A stretch of DNA of 20,510 nucleotides from a virus, in IMG/VR virus record IMGVR_UViG_3300025759_000905, positions 1 to 20,510 of that record; one strand, given 5' to 3'. A program made the translations under genes and the position numbers. Shown here piece by piece: positions 8,816 through 15,140 of the stretch (position 1 is its first letter; every line of letters begins with the position of its first letter). Under the pieces are notes generated by a model. That model saw only the letters and a program-made list of their open reading frames with translations, did not search any database and was not told the origin of the DNA.

Positions 8816-9538
8816 ATGCAAGAGAAAGTATTAGATAAAGGTTTCGTTGATCTGGTAGATCACATGGGTTCGGATCTCACGGTGTGTAACGCCGCACGGG
8901 TTTCGTTCTCAAAAGATACTGAGTGGGAGATCGATGAGGAAGCAGTGGAAAGACTGCGTGAGAGTGGATCCTCGTACCACCCAGAAGATGTGCAGAAGTT
9001 ATCCGAGAGGGATGGGAAGTTGCTGAAGTATCTGGCGACTCATCAACACTGGACGCCATTTGCTCATCCTCAGATCACTCTGCGTGTGAAGGCGCCTGTG
9101 TCGATTCGCACACAAATGTTCAAGCACAAACAAGGTTTCGTGGAGAATGAGATCTCTCGCCGTTATGTTTCGTTTGAACCAGAGTTCTACTATCCAGCAT
9201 GGAGAGGAGAACCTACAGATGGTGCAAAGCAGGGAAGTAGTGATTTCATTACGATTCACCCTGAAGCAGAGAAGAACTTCGACAATGTAATGCGTCTTGC
9301 ATTATACACATACAATGAACTTCTTCGTAACAAAGTAGCACCAGAGCAAGCACGGTTCGCACTACCACAAGGAATGTACACTGAGTGGTACTGGACTGGT
9401 TCGCTTGCTGCTTATGCTCGATTCTACAAACAACGAATCGACACCCATGCACAACATGAAGTGCGAGAATATGCGAAAGCGATTGGTAAATTGATCGCAC
9501 CACTTTTCCCAGTTTCATGGTCACATCTTACAAAATAG
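8816..9538 (+). CDS. thyX: Flavin-dependent thymidylate synthase
   Basis: Converts dUMP to dTMP using methylene-tetrahydrofolate, FAD and NADPH, downstream of the dUTPase in the same pathway. The ThyX signature is at 103-117 as 'KHKQGFVENEISRRY'. The usual R-H-R at its start is K-H-K, while the later N-E-x-S-x-R-Y part is intact. Other family blocks are 'HQHWTPFAHPQ' (76-86), 'RFALPQGMYTEWYWTGSL' (about 180-197) and 'HAQHEVREYA' (211-220). It is 240 residues, typical for the family. The ATG at 8816 follows the primase stop by 1 nt and has GGAG at 8801-8804. The K-H-K form is reminiscent of phage ThyX proteins (recall, not verified) and probably does not mean loss of function. Confidence 0.95.
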   Translation: MQEKVLDKGFVDLVDHMGSDLTVCNAARVSFSKDTEWEIDEEAVERLRESGSSYHPEDVQKLSERDGKLLKYLATHQHWTPFAHPQITLRVKAPVSIRTQMFKHKQGFVENEISRRYVSFEPEFYYPAWRGEPTDGAKQGSSDFITIHPEAEKNFDNVMRLALYTYNELLRNKVAPEQARFALPQGMYTEWYWTGSLAAYARFYKQRIDTHAQHEVREYAKAIGKLIAPLFPVSWSHLTK

Positions 9539-9584
9539 TTTATACATATAGATCATATAAAAAGAAAACGGAGTAGTGTTTATT
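9539..9584. promoter_or_regulatory. AT-rich gap before the ribonucleotide reductase gene
   Basis: This 46-nt gap holds TTTATACATAT at 9539-9549, an 11-mer repeated exactly at 12880-12890 in another gap, and a TATAAA at 9556-9561 that could serve as a -10 element without a clear -35. GGAG at 9570-9573 is the ribosome site for the reductase ATG at 9585. A promoter here is possible but unproven. Confidence 0.35.
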
Positions 9585-11537
9585 ATGTCAGGACTTCCAA
9601 GTTTATATCAATCATTTATTCACCTTTCTCGATATTCTAGATGGATTGAAGAGGAAGGCCGCCGAGAGACATGGGAAGAAACCGTGAATCGGTATTTTGA
9701 GTTCTTTACAGAACACCTGAAGACAGAGTGCAATTATGATGTTCCTGATAAGTTGAGAAAGGAATTGCAGACTGCCGTTACGAATCTAGAGATCATGCCG
9801 TCTATGCGGGCGTTAATGACCGCAGGCGAGGCTCTTAAGAGGGACAATGTTGCAGGGTATAACTGTTCCTATGTTAGTGCAAGTAAAGTCAAGTCGTTTG
9901 ATGAGATTCTGTACATTCTTATGTGCGGAACTGGAGTCGGGTTCTCCGTAGAACGCGACCTCATCAAGACCCTGCCGACGATAGCAGAGGAGTTTGAAGA
10001 CAGTGATACGACTATTGTTGTCAAAGATTCAAAGATGGGTTGGGCGAAAGCCTATAGAGAACTGTTTAGCCTTCTCATTGGAGGTCAAGTTCCAAAATGG
10101 GACACGAGCAAAGTTCGTGCTGCCGGCGAGCGCCTTAAGACTTTTGGAGGTCGAGCCAGTGGACCCGAACCGCTCGAAGACCTCTTCCAATTCACCGTCG
10201 ATACTTTCCGAAAAGCAAACGGTCGAAAACTTACTTCGATCGAATGTCACGATATCATCTGCAAAATTGCGGAGATTGTCGTTGTCGGAGGTGTTCGTCG
10301 ATCCGCACTGATTTCTCTCTCATCACTCACCGACGAGCGTATGAGGGATGCGAAGAGTGGTGCATGGTGGGAAGCAGATTCGCAGAGGGCCCTTGCGAAC
10401 AACTCTGTCTCCTACAAAGAAAAGCCAGAGCCTGGCACATTCATGGAAGAATGGGTCGCTCTGTACAAGTCGAAGAGTGGTGAGCGTGGAATCTTCAACC
10501 GCGAAGCAGCACAGAAGCAGGTTGAAAAGGCAAACGCATTCAGAACCAAGATGGATCCAGAGTACCGAACCCGCGATGCGGATCACCTGTTTGGAACTAA
10601 CCCTTGTTCTGAAATCATTCTTCGTGACCGTGAGTTCTGTAATCTCACGGAAGTCATTGTCCGTGAAGATGACACACCCAAGAGTCTGGCACGCAAGGTA
10701 AGACTTGCCACCATTCTTGGAACATGGCAATCAACTCTTCTCAACTTCCGCTTTCTCTCTGGTGATTGGAAGAAGAATTGTGAAGAAGAACGCTTGCTTG
10801 GTGTGTCACTTACTGGTATAATGGACGCAGAAGTAACGAGAAAGGTAGATGGATTGGATTTAACTTTACAGAGACTTCGCAGTGAAGCGATCAAGGTGAA
10901 CAAGGAACATGCCGATGAACTCGGTATTCCCCAGTCTGCCGCGATCACTTGCGTGAAACCATCTGGAACCGTTTCTCAGTTGACCGACGCAGCGTCTGGT
11001 ATTCACGCTCGTCACAACGCACAGTATATTCGTACAGTGCGTGCGGATAACAAGGATCCCCTGTGTTCGTTTATGAAGGACAAGGGATTCCCGCATGAAG
11101 CAGATGTCATGAAACCAGATCATGTCACTGTGTTCTCCTTCCCTGTTCAATCACCTGCTGGTTGTGTCACTCGTAATGACATGACTGCGATTGAACAACT
11201 CGAACTGTGGTTAGTTTACCAACGGCACTGGTGTGAGCATAAACCATCCGTTACGATCACAGTCAAGGAAGAAGAATGGCCTACCGTGGGTGGATGGGTA
11301 TATGATCACTTCGACGAGATTTCTGGAATTTCGTTCTTGCCGCATAGTGATCACTCATATCGTCAAGCACCCTATCAGGATTGTACTTGGAATGAGTACG
11401 AAGAAATGCTCAAGCAAATGCCAGTCGATGTTGACTGGAGCGATCTCGGAGAGTACGAAAAAGAAGATAATACTTCTGGATCCCAGACACTAAGTTGTAC
11501 TGGAACCTCTTGCGAAATCGTAGACTTAACAAACTGA
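9585..11537 (+). CDS. nrdJ: Class II (B12-dependent) ribonucleotide reductase, monomeric type
   Basis: Reduces ribonucleotides to deoxyribonucleotides using an adenosylcobalamin-generated thiyl radical, so the host must make or import B12. Matching the Lactobacillus leichmannii enzyme, I see Cys94 in 'GYNCSY' and Cys352 in 'REFCNL' as the active-site pair, and 'NPCSE' (339-343) carrying Asn339, radical Cys341 and Glu343. 'CVKPSGTVSQL' (456-466) is the phosphate-binding region. The C-terminal shuttle pair Cys638/Cys643 is in 'SCTGTSCE'. The spacings Cys341-Cys352 (11) and Cys638-Cys643 (5) equal those of the reference enzyme as I recall them. It is 650 residues, shorter than the ~740 reference. 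Start at ATG 9585 with GGAG 11 nt upstream; the GTG at 9576 is too close to that site. Confidence 0.95.
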   Translation: MSGLPSLYQSFIHLSRYSRWIEEEGRRETWEETVNRYFEFFTEHLKTECNYDVPDKLRKELQTAVTNLEIMPSMRALMTAGEALKRDNVAGYNCSYVSASKVKSFDEILYILMCGTGVGFSVERDLIKTLPTIAEEFEDSDTTIVVKDSKMGWAKAYRELFSLLIGGQVPKWDTSKVRAAGERLKTFGGRASGPEPLEDLFQFTVDTFRKANGRKLTSIECHDIICKIAEIVVVGGVRRSALISLSSLTDERMRDAKSGAWWEADSQRALANNSVSYKEKPEPGTFMEEWVALYKSKSGERGIFNREAAQKQVEKANAFRTKMDPEYRTRDADHLFGTNPCSEIILRDREFCNLTEVIVREDDTPKSLARKVRLATILGTWQSTLLNFRFLSGDWKKNCEEERLLGVSLTGIMDAEVTRKVDGLDLTLQRLRSEAIKVNKEHADELGIPQSAAITCVKPSGTVSQLTDAASGIHARHNAQYIRTVRADNKDPLCSFMKDKGFPHEADVMKPDHVTVFSFPVQSPAGCVTRNDMTAIEQLELWLVYQRHWCEHKPSVTITVKEEEWPTVGGWVYDHFDEISGISFLPHSDHSYRQAPYQDCTWNEYEEMLKQMPVDVDWSDLGEYEKEDNTSGSQTLSCTGTSCEIVDLTN

Positions 11538-11559
11538 TCTAAATCATAAGGAGAAAAAA

Positions 11560-12579
11560 ATGAAAATGATCAATGCTATTATTACATCCTGTCTTTTCAG
11601 TGGAGTTGCTGTAGGACAGGATATGGACACGATGACTCTTGTCCAGATGGACGCCGCAACGCGAACATCACTCAATGACAATCACCTCAGTCTCAATGTT
11701 GGTGGTTTCATGCAGGCTGGTTGGGAGTTTTCCAACGGTGGCGGACTTCCCGCACAGAACGGATTTGCGGTTGACCGCGCCCGTCTTACCTTCTCAGGAG
11801 ATATGAGCAATGAGAGTTTCTCTTACCTCGTCAGTGGTGAGTGGTCAGATGTTACGAACAGTTTCGATCTGCTTGATGCTGTCGTTACTCTTCGCATGTT
11901 CGACGAAGCAAACATCCGAGTCGGACAGTTTGTTCCCCAGTTCTATGCTGGATTCGTCACCGACCCAACCCAACTCACAACCCTCAACTACAGCGTCTCA
12001 GCCCTCACCTTTGGTCAGGGACGAGGAGCAGGTATCGAAGCCTTCCGATCCTTCGGAGACTTTGAAGTCAGCGTCTTCTACAACAACGGTTTCGACACCG
12101 CTGGTGCAGGAGTCGGTGACAACAACTACGCCATCGGTGTTGCTGCGACTTACCATGTGGATGCTGCTGTTTCTCTTAACGGTGGTTGGGCTTATGATTC
12201 TGTCACGGAAGGTGTGAACAGTTTCACTTTCGGTGGTGAAATCACTGAGGGTCTTCTCACTCTCGACGCCGATTGGATCGTCAATGATGCAGGTGATGGT
12301 AGTCTCAACAACTGGTCTATCGTCACCACCGCTGCCTATCAGTGCATGGATGACTTTGAAGGGTTTGCACAGTGGGAAATTGGTGACTATGATGGTAGTC
12401 TCAACCTTCTCACCGTAGGTGGTAACTACGATCTTGCTCACGGACTTGTCTGGACTAACACCTTCGGGTATGCTCTTGAGAGTCTTGGTAGCAACTTCGT
12501 AACTGATAATACTGGATGGCGTGCTGGTTCCTCATCGGGACAGTTCGTTGTTCGGAGTGGTATTACGCTTAGTTTCTGA
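11560..12579 (+). CDS. Outer-membrane porin-like beta-barrel protein with signal peptide
   Basis: 339 residues with a strong ribosome site (AAGGAG just before the ATG at 11560). The N-terminus is a signal peptide: Lys2, a hydrophobic run to about 16, and a probable cleavage after 'AVG' (17-19). The rest alternates polar and hydrophobic residues with many Gly, Asn, Asp and aromatic residues, as in transmembrane beta-strands. It ends 'GITLSF', the C-terminal phenylalanine signature read by the outer-membrane assembly machinery. 'FAVDRARLTFSGDM', 'FSYLVSGEW', 'DAVVTL' and 'IRVGQF' resemble the phosphate-selective porin O/P family (recognition from memory). It should form a pore in the host outer membrane; the solute is unknown. 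It follows the reductase by 22 nt. No stop codons or frameshift are seen. Porins are rare in phage genomes, and the gene was probably acquired from a bacterium. Confidence 0.85.
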   Translation: MKMINAIITSCLFSGVAVGQDMDTMTLVQMDAATRTSLNDNHLSLNVGGFMQAGWEFSNGGGLPAQNGFAVDRARLTFSGDMSNESFSYLVSGEWSDVTNSFDLLDAVVTLRMFDEANIRVGQFVPQFYAGFVTDPTQLTTLNYSVSALTFGQGRGAGIEAFRSFGDFEVSVFYNNGFDTAGAGVGDNNYAIGVAATYHVDAAVSLNGGWAYDSVTEGVNSFTFGGEITEGLLTLDADWIVNDAGDGSLNNWSIVTTAAYQCMDDFEGFAQWEIGDYDGSLNLLTVGGNYDLAHGLVWTNTFGYALESLGSNFVTDNTGWRAGSSSGQFVVRSGITLSF

Positions 12580-12601
12580 ATCTTATTGAAAGGATAATAA
12601 A

Positions 12602-12859
12602 ATGGCTACAAAAGCAAATGAAATGACATGTTCGAAACCATGCTGCCCATGTGGGTGGCTCGGTAAGCGAGTCCTCGGACTCTCACTATGTGTGTGGATT
12701 CTTCTGTTCGCAGTGATTCCTCACACCGCTCGCGGTGTTTCTTGGAGTGCAAGAACCATCTCTGGCCTCTGGGACGGTGGTGTTCGCGTCGTAGAGCGTG
12801 GTGATCGTCCAATGCGTGGTGACCCGGGCGCTCGACGCCCTGCTCGCTCTGCTGAGTGA
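12602..12859 (+). CDS. Small cysteine-rich membrane protein, unknown function
   Basis: 85 residues, starting 22 nt after the porin stop, with a good AGGA ribosome site before the ATG at 12602. I recognise no family. An N-terminal cluster 'CSKPCCPCGW' (Cys10, 14, 15, 17) precedes a hydrophobic helix (about 22-40) that could be an anchor or an uncleaved signal. The C-terminal 45 residues are arginine-rich ('RGDRPMRGDPGARRPAR'). The codons are GC-rich, like the porin's. Its position suggests an envelope role linked to the porin. The strong ribosome site and placement support a real gene; an antisense frame of the same length (12606-12869) is judged a shadow. Confidence 0.6.
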   Translation: MATKANEMTCSKPCCPCGWLGKRVLGLSLCVWILLFAVIPHTARGVSWSARTISGLWDGGVRVVERGDRPMRGDPGARRPARSAE

Positions 12860-12872
12860 CTACACCCAAAAA

Positions 12873-12893
12873 ACGATATTTTATACATATCGT
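12873..12893. promoter_or_regulatory. Inverted repeat (operator- or hairpin-like) after the porin cassette
   Basis: ACGATAT (12873-12879) and ATATCGT (12887-12893) form a perfect 7-bp dyad with a 7-nt spacer. The spacer and right arm contain the 11-mer TTTATACATAT (12880-12890) also found at 9539-9549. It could be a protein-binding site or part of a control region for the RuvC-like gene; no T-run follows, so it is not an obvious terminator. Confidence 0.35.
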
Positions 12894-12921
12894 ACACTTT
12901 AATATTTAAGTGGATCACCTC

Positions 12922-12953
12922 ATATAGACACCCCTTCACGGGGGTGTCTATAT
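12922..12953 (+). terminator. Strong 13-bp hairpin, probable terminator of the plus-strand operon
   Basis: A perfect 13-bp stem (12922-12934 with 12941-12953) is closed by the loop TTCACG and followed by TATATATTT rather than a pure T-run. It stands 63 nt after the stop of the cysteine-rich gene and only 6 nt before the ATG of the RuvC-like gene. It may end the porin transcript, control translation of the next gene by burying the G-rich strand, or both. The arm also reads as a hairpin on the other strand. Confidence 0.65.
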
Positions 12954-12959
12954 ATTTAC

Positions 12960-13532
12960 ATGAAAGATCTTCAATTTATAGCAGGAATCGACTATAGTTT
13001 GTGTGGACCAGCGATTTGCATAAACGATCTCATGAAAAAATTCTCCTTCCACTCTTGTCAATTTTACTTTCTTAGTAATGTGAAAAAGCACGCAAGAAAG
13101 GTAAAATCTAATATTCGAGGAGAAAACTTTGCAAAATATAACGAAGAAGTTCAAAGGTATGAAACGATTGCCGATTGGGCGATTGATAAGGTTATGGGAT
13201 GTCAGAGTGTAGGACTAGAGGGATATGCATACAACGCAACCGGCAAAGTTTTTCATATTGCAGAAAATACTGGAGTTCTTAAATACAAGTTATTCCAGAA
13301 ATCAAAGCCAGTAGATGTGTTTACACCAAGTGAAATAAAAAAATTTGCGTCTGGAAAGGGAAATGCTTCGAAGAATGAAATGTACAATGCTTTCGTTGCT
13401 GAAACAAATGTTCCCCTTAAAACATTCTTTGGTATGGATGGAAAGGATGTCAAGAGTCCTATCTCAGACATCATTGATTCTTATTATGTTTGCAAGTATC
13501 TAAGGCACAAGGTGTACGAATCACCTGTTTGA
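12960..13532 (+). CDS. RuvC-like Holliday-junction resolvase / RNase H-fold nuclease
   Basis: 190 residues. Acidic catalytic positions of the RuvC fold can be placed: Asp11 in 'IAGIDYSLCG', Glu87 in 'GLEGYAYNATGK', and Asp170/Asp173 in 'SPISDIIDSYYV'. 'VFTPSEIKKFASGKGNASKNEM' lies between them, as in the RuvC family, where a Pro/Ser-x-x-(I/V)KK-x-x-x-G stretch precedes the last helix. The family cuts branched DNA, which in a recombination-driven phage would be needed to resolve junctions before packaging. The ATG at 12960 is required because later starts lose Asp11. It has no ordinary ribosome site; the only G-rich stretch lies in the hairpin stem just upstream. It converges with the minus-strand lipoprotein gene, overlapping by 12 nt. 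Confidence 0.8.
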   Translation: MKDLQFIAGIDYSLCGPAICINDLMKKFSFHSCQFYFLSNVKKHARKVKSNIRGENFAKYNEEVQRYETIADWAIDKVMGCQSVGLEGYAYNATGKVFHIAENTGVLKYKLFQKSKPVDVFTPSEIKKFASGKGNASKNEMYNAFVAETNVPLKTFFGMDGKDVKSPISDIIDSYYVCKYLRHKVYESPV

Positions 13533-13796
13533 TTTTTTATAATCTTTCCATAACCAAAAACTTAAACCTAAAACAGCAGCACCCCACATAATGTGTGGTG
13601 TCGCTTGATAAAGGAAAGAAGTTTTCTCTGCCTTTACTTCAGGAAAAGACTCGGGTCTTTCGGTTCTAGTGTAATCGCTGGTTCTTAGAGTTTGATCCCC
13701 CGCGCAGCCAAACAGAGAAACCAATATCATAATGCTAATTAAAACAGAAATGATCAAAGAAATAAGAAGTTTTCTTGTTTTACACATCATTTGCAT
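13521..13796 (-). CDS. Small lipoprotein with C-terminal membrane helix, spanin-like
   Basis: 91 residues. A basic N-terminus (Lys6, Arg8, Lys9) and hydrophobic run end in 'LFGC' with Cys31, a plausible lipobox (Phe at the -2 position is not ideal). About 36 polar residues follow, then a second hydrophobic helix 'WGAAVLGLSFWLW' (about 71-83) and a short basic tail. A lipid anchor at one end and a transmembrane helix at the other is the layout of unimolecular spanins, which join inner and outer membranes at lysis. The periplasmic part here is short for that, so the assignment is tentative. It is the last gene of the minus-strand block and overlaps the holin-like gene by about 10 nt; the start could also be the ATG at 13790 (ATGA overlap). 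Confidence 0.7.
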   Translation of the reverse strand: MQMMCKTRKLLISLIISVLISIMILVSLFGCAGDQTLRTSDYTRTERPESFPEVKAEKTSFLYQATPHIMWGAAVLGLSFWLWKDYKKSNR

Positions 13797-14239
13797 TTCG
13801 CCGATGCGTTTCCGAAATAGAACCCCACAATTGTCACAAGAATTTGTCTGTTCTCTTGGGTGAACAGATAACCATTGATCGCTTCGAATGAGATGTAAGT
13901 ATTTTTACCAAAAAGTCCGAAGAAGTCAAGGGGTGCATATCGTTGCTCTTCGAGTTCTACTACTGTTGGTATGGAAAAGAAAGGTAGAATGAATGGTGCG
14001 AGGATCGTACCAAAGAGGATGCATAGAACGATAATCCTGCGTACAACCTTTCCTGCCTCCAGCGGTACTCGCTTGACTGCTGCGTCGGCTGCTTCTTTTC
14101 TTTTGTCGATGAGTTGAATTGTTCTTTCGAATCTTTCTTTTTCATCCTGTCTTCTCTCTGCAAGTGTTTTGAATATAAACCCTGCAAGACTGCCGCCTAC
14201 GAGTGAAAGAAACTCGGTTGTTAATAATGATTCTATCAT
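13787..14239 (-). CDS. Three-helix membrane protein, holin-like
   Basis: 150 residues from the ATG at 14239, which overlaps the previous stop as TGATG and has GGAG upstream; a TTG at 14242 is less likely. Hydrophobic helices lie at about 9-24 ('LSLVGGSLAGFIFK'), 67-91 ('VLCILFGTILAPFILPFFSIP') and 130-146. A charged amphipathic stretch (27-60, 'ERRQDEKERFERTIQLIDKR') separates the first two. This resembles the 3-TM holin family described for gene transfer agents and marine phages (recognition from memory). A holin would make the hole that starts lysis. The next gene is spanin-like, which supports a lysis module, but no endolysin lies in this window. Confidence 0.7.
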   Translation of the reverse strand: MIESLLTTEFLSLVGGSLAGFIFKTLAERRQDEKERFERTIQLIDKRKEAADAAVKRVPLEAGKVVRRIIVLCILFGTILAPFILPFFSIPTVVELEEQRYAPLDFFGLFGKNTYISFEAINGYLFTQENRQILVTIVGFYFGNASAKCK

Positions 14240-14766
14240 CAATTTCTCCGGAACGACATGATACCAATTCCATCGACATCAAAGAATTTATTTTTCTTCT
14301 TTTTCTTTCGATATTTTAGAGGTGAAATTTTAACATTATCAGGTGGTTTTGGACCTATACCTAAACCTGCAATTGCACCTGATCCCATAACATTTGCAAT
14401 CTCTTCTGTTGTAATGACACCCTCATCTTGAAGATAATTGAAAACGCCGTTTTTGAATTCTTCAATATCGCCTCCGACATTGTTGAAATCTTCTGAAAAT
14501 AATTTGGTTGCAGCAACAAAGGAATTTAATTTTGCCTTGGTTGATGGATCTGGTATTTTGTCAAACAATTTTCGCACAGATATAACCATTTGTTCGTATG
14601 GTGTCCATGCGTTGTATTCTGCTTGGTTGCTTGGTTCTTTTAGAAGGTTTCCCTTTGCATCAATCAACCCGAGTGCGTATGCTTTAGTGTTGGTTATGGG
14701 GGTTGTGATATCTCGAATGAATTTTGCAAGGGTGAAAGATGTTATGTATGAGCCTAGTGTGTTCAT
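14239..14766 (-). CDS. Conserved T4-like marine phage protein, probably virion-associated
   Basis: 175 residues, no transmembrane helix. The N-terminal part ('LAKFIRDITTPITNTKAYAL', 'GLIDAKGNLLKEPS') resembles proteins I have seen in T4-like marine phages annotated as virion structural proteins. A central helix follows ('MVISVRKLFDKIPDPSTKAKLNSFVAA' region, about 60-88), then an acidic section (90-122). The C-terminus has a lysine run ('KYRKKKKKNKFF', about 150-161). Function is not established. Its start overlaps the upstream stop (ATGA) and its end overlaps the holin-like start, so it is translated with them, consistent with late expression. Confidence 0.7.
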   Translation of the reverse strand: MNTLGSYITSFTLAKFIRDITTPITNTKAYALGLIDAKGNLLKEPSNQAEYNAWTPYEQMVISVRKLFDKIPDPSTKAKLNSFVAATKLFSEDFNNVGGDIEEFKNGVFNYLQDEGVITTEEIANVMGSGAIAGLGIGPKPPDNVKISPLKYRKKKKKNKFFDVDGIGIMSFRRN

Positions 14767-15140
14767 TTCATTTCTTTCAATTTACCGTAAATCACTGAGT
14801 CTAAGTTTACATAATTTACATTTACTTCTGGTATACTGGGAGGAAGATAATTTAAAAAAGTAAGAAAAGATTTCAAATAAGAATGATGTTCGGAATCAAT
14901 ATAGAAAAACAATAGTCTTGAAGCAACTGATGGAGTGAAAAGATTTCCCAAGATTATTATATGATTTAGCAATAATCTCTCTCGCAAAACGCCTGTTCTG
15001 TCGTATTTTACTAATAATCGTTTGACATACTTCAAAGTGTTTAGATCTTCGTAAAATTCTTCTATTGTCGCACCCGTTGGATTATCGTAATTTTGCATTG
15101 CAAACATTACATAATTATCATCATTTAATTTTTGGTTCAT
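14763..15140 (-). CDS. Conserved T4-like phage protein of unknown function
   Basis: 125 residues, helical and leucine-rich. The segment from 'GATIEEFYEDLNTLKYVKRL' through 'TGVLRERLLLNHIIILGNLF' (about 23-68) matches a small protein I recall from cyanophages and other T4-like marine phages, usually near structural genes; no biochemical role is known to me. The later part ('ASRLLFFYIDSEHHSYLKSF') continues a compact helical fold. ATGA overlaps join it to both neighbours (15137-15140 upstream and 14763-14766 downstream). Confidence 0.75.
   Translation of the reverse strand: MNQKLNDDNYVMFAMQNYDNPTGATIEEFYEDLNTLKYVKRLLVKYDRTGVLRERLLLNHIIILGNLFTPSVASRLLFFYIDSEHHSYLKSFLTFLNYLPPSIPEVNVNYVNLDSVIYGKLKEMK

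Noticed and set aside
10323-10730. A 135-codon minus-strand frame and other frames within the ribonucleotide reductase gene.
   Set aside because: They lie wholly within a gene whose catalytic residues are intact; they are shadows.
11584-11592. A lipobox-like I-T-S-C in the porin signal peptide (Cys11).
   Set aside because: The hydrophobic stretch before it is too short, and the rest of the protein is a barrel with a better signal-peptidase I site after residue 19.
11998-12441. A 147-codon frame on the minus strand within the porin gene.
   Set aside because: Antisense shadow of a GC-rich gene, Val/Thr/Ser repeats without any recognisable motif or ribosome site.
12606-12869. An 87-codon minus-strand frame opposite the cysteine-rich gene.
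   Set aside because: The plus frame has a good ribosome site, a membrane helix and operon spacing after the porin; the minus frame has none of these.
13580-13600. A hairpin (4 bp, mismatch, 4 bp) near the convergent gene ends.
   Set aside because: It is inside the lipoprotein coding sequence, imperfect, and not followed by a T-run on either strand.
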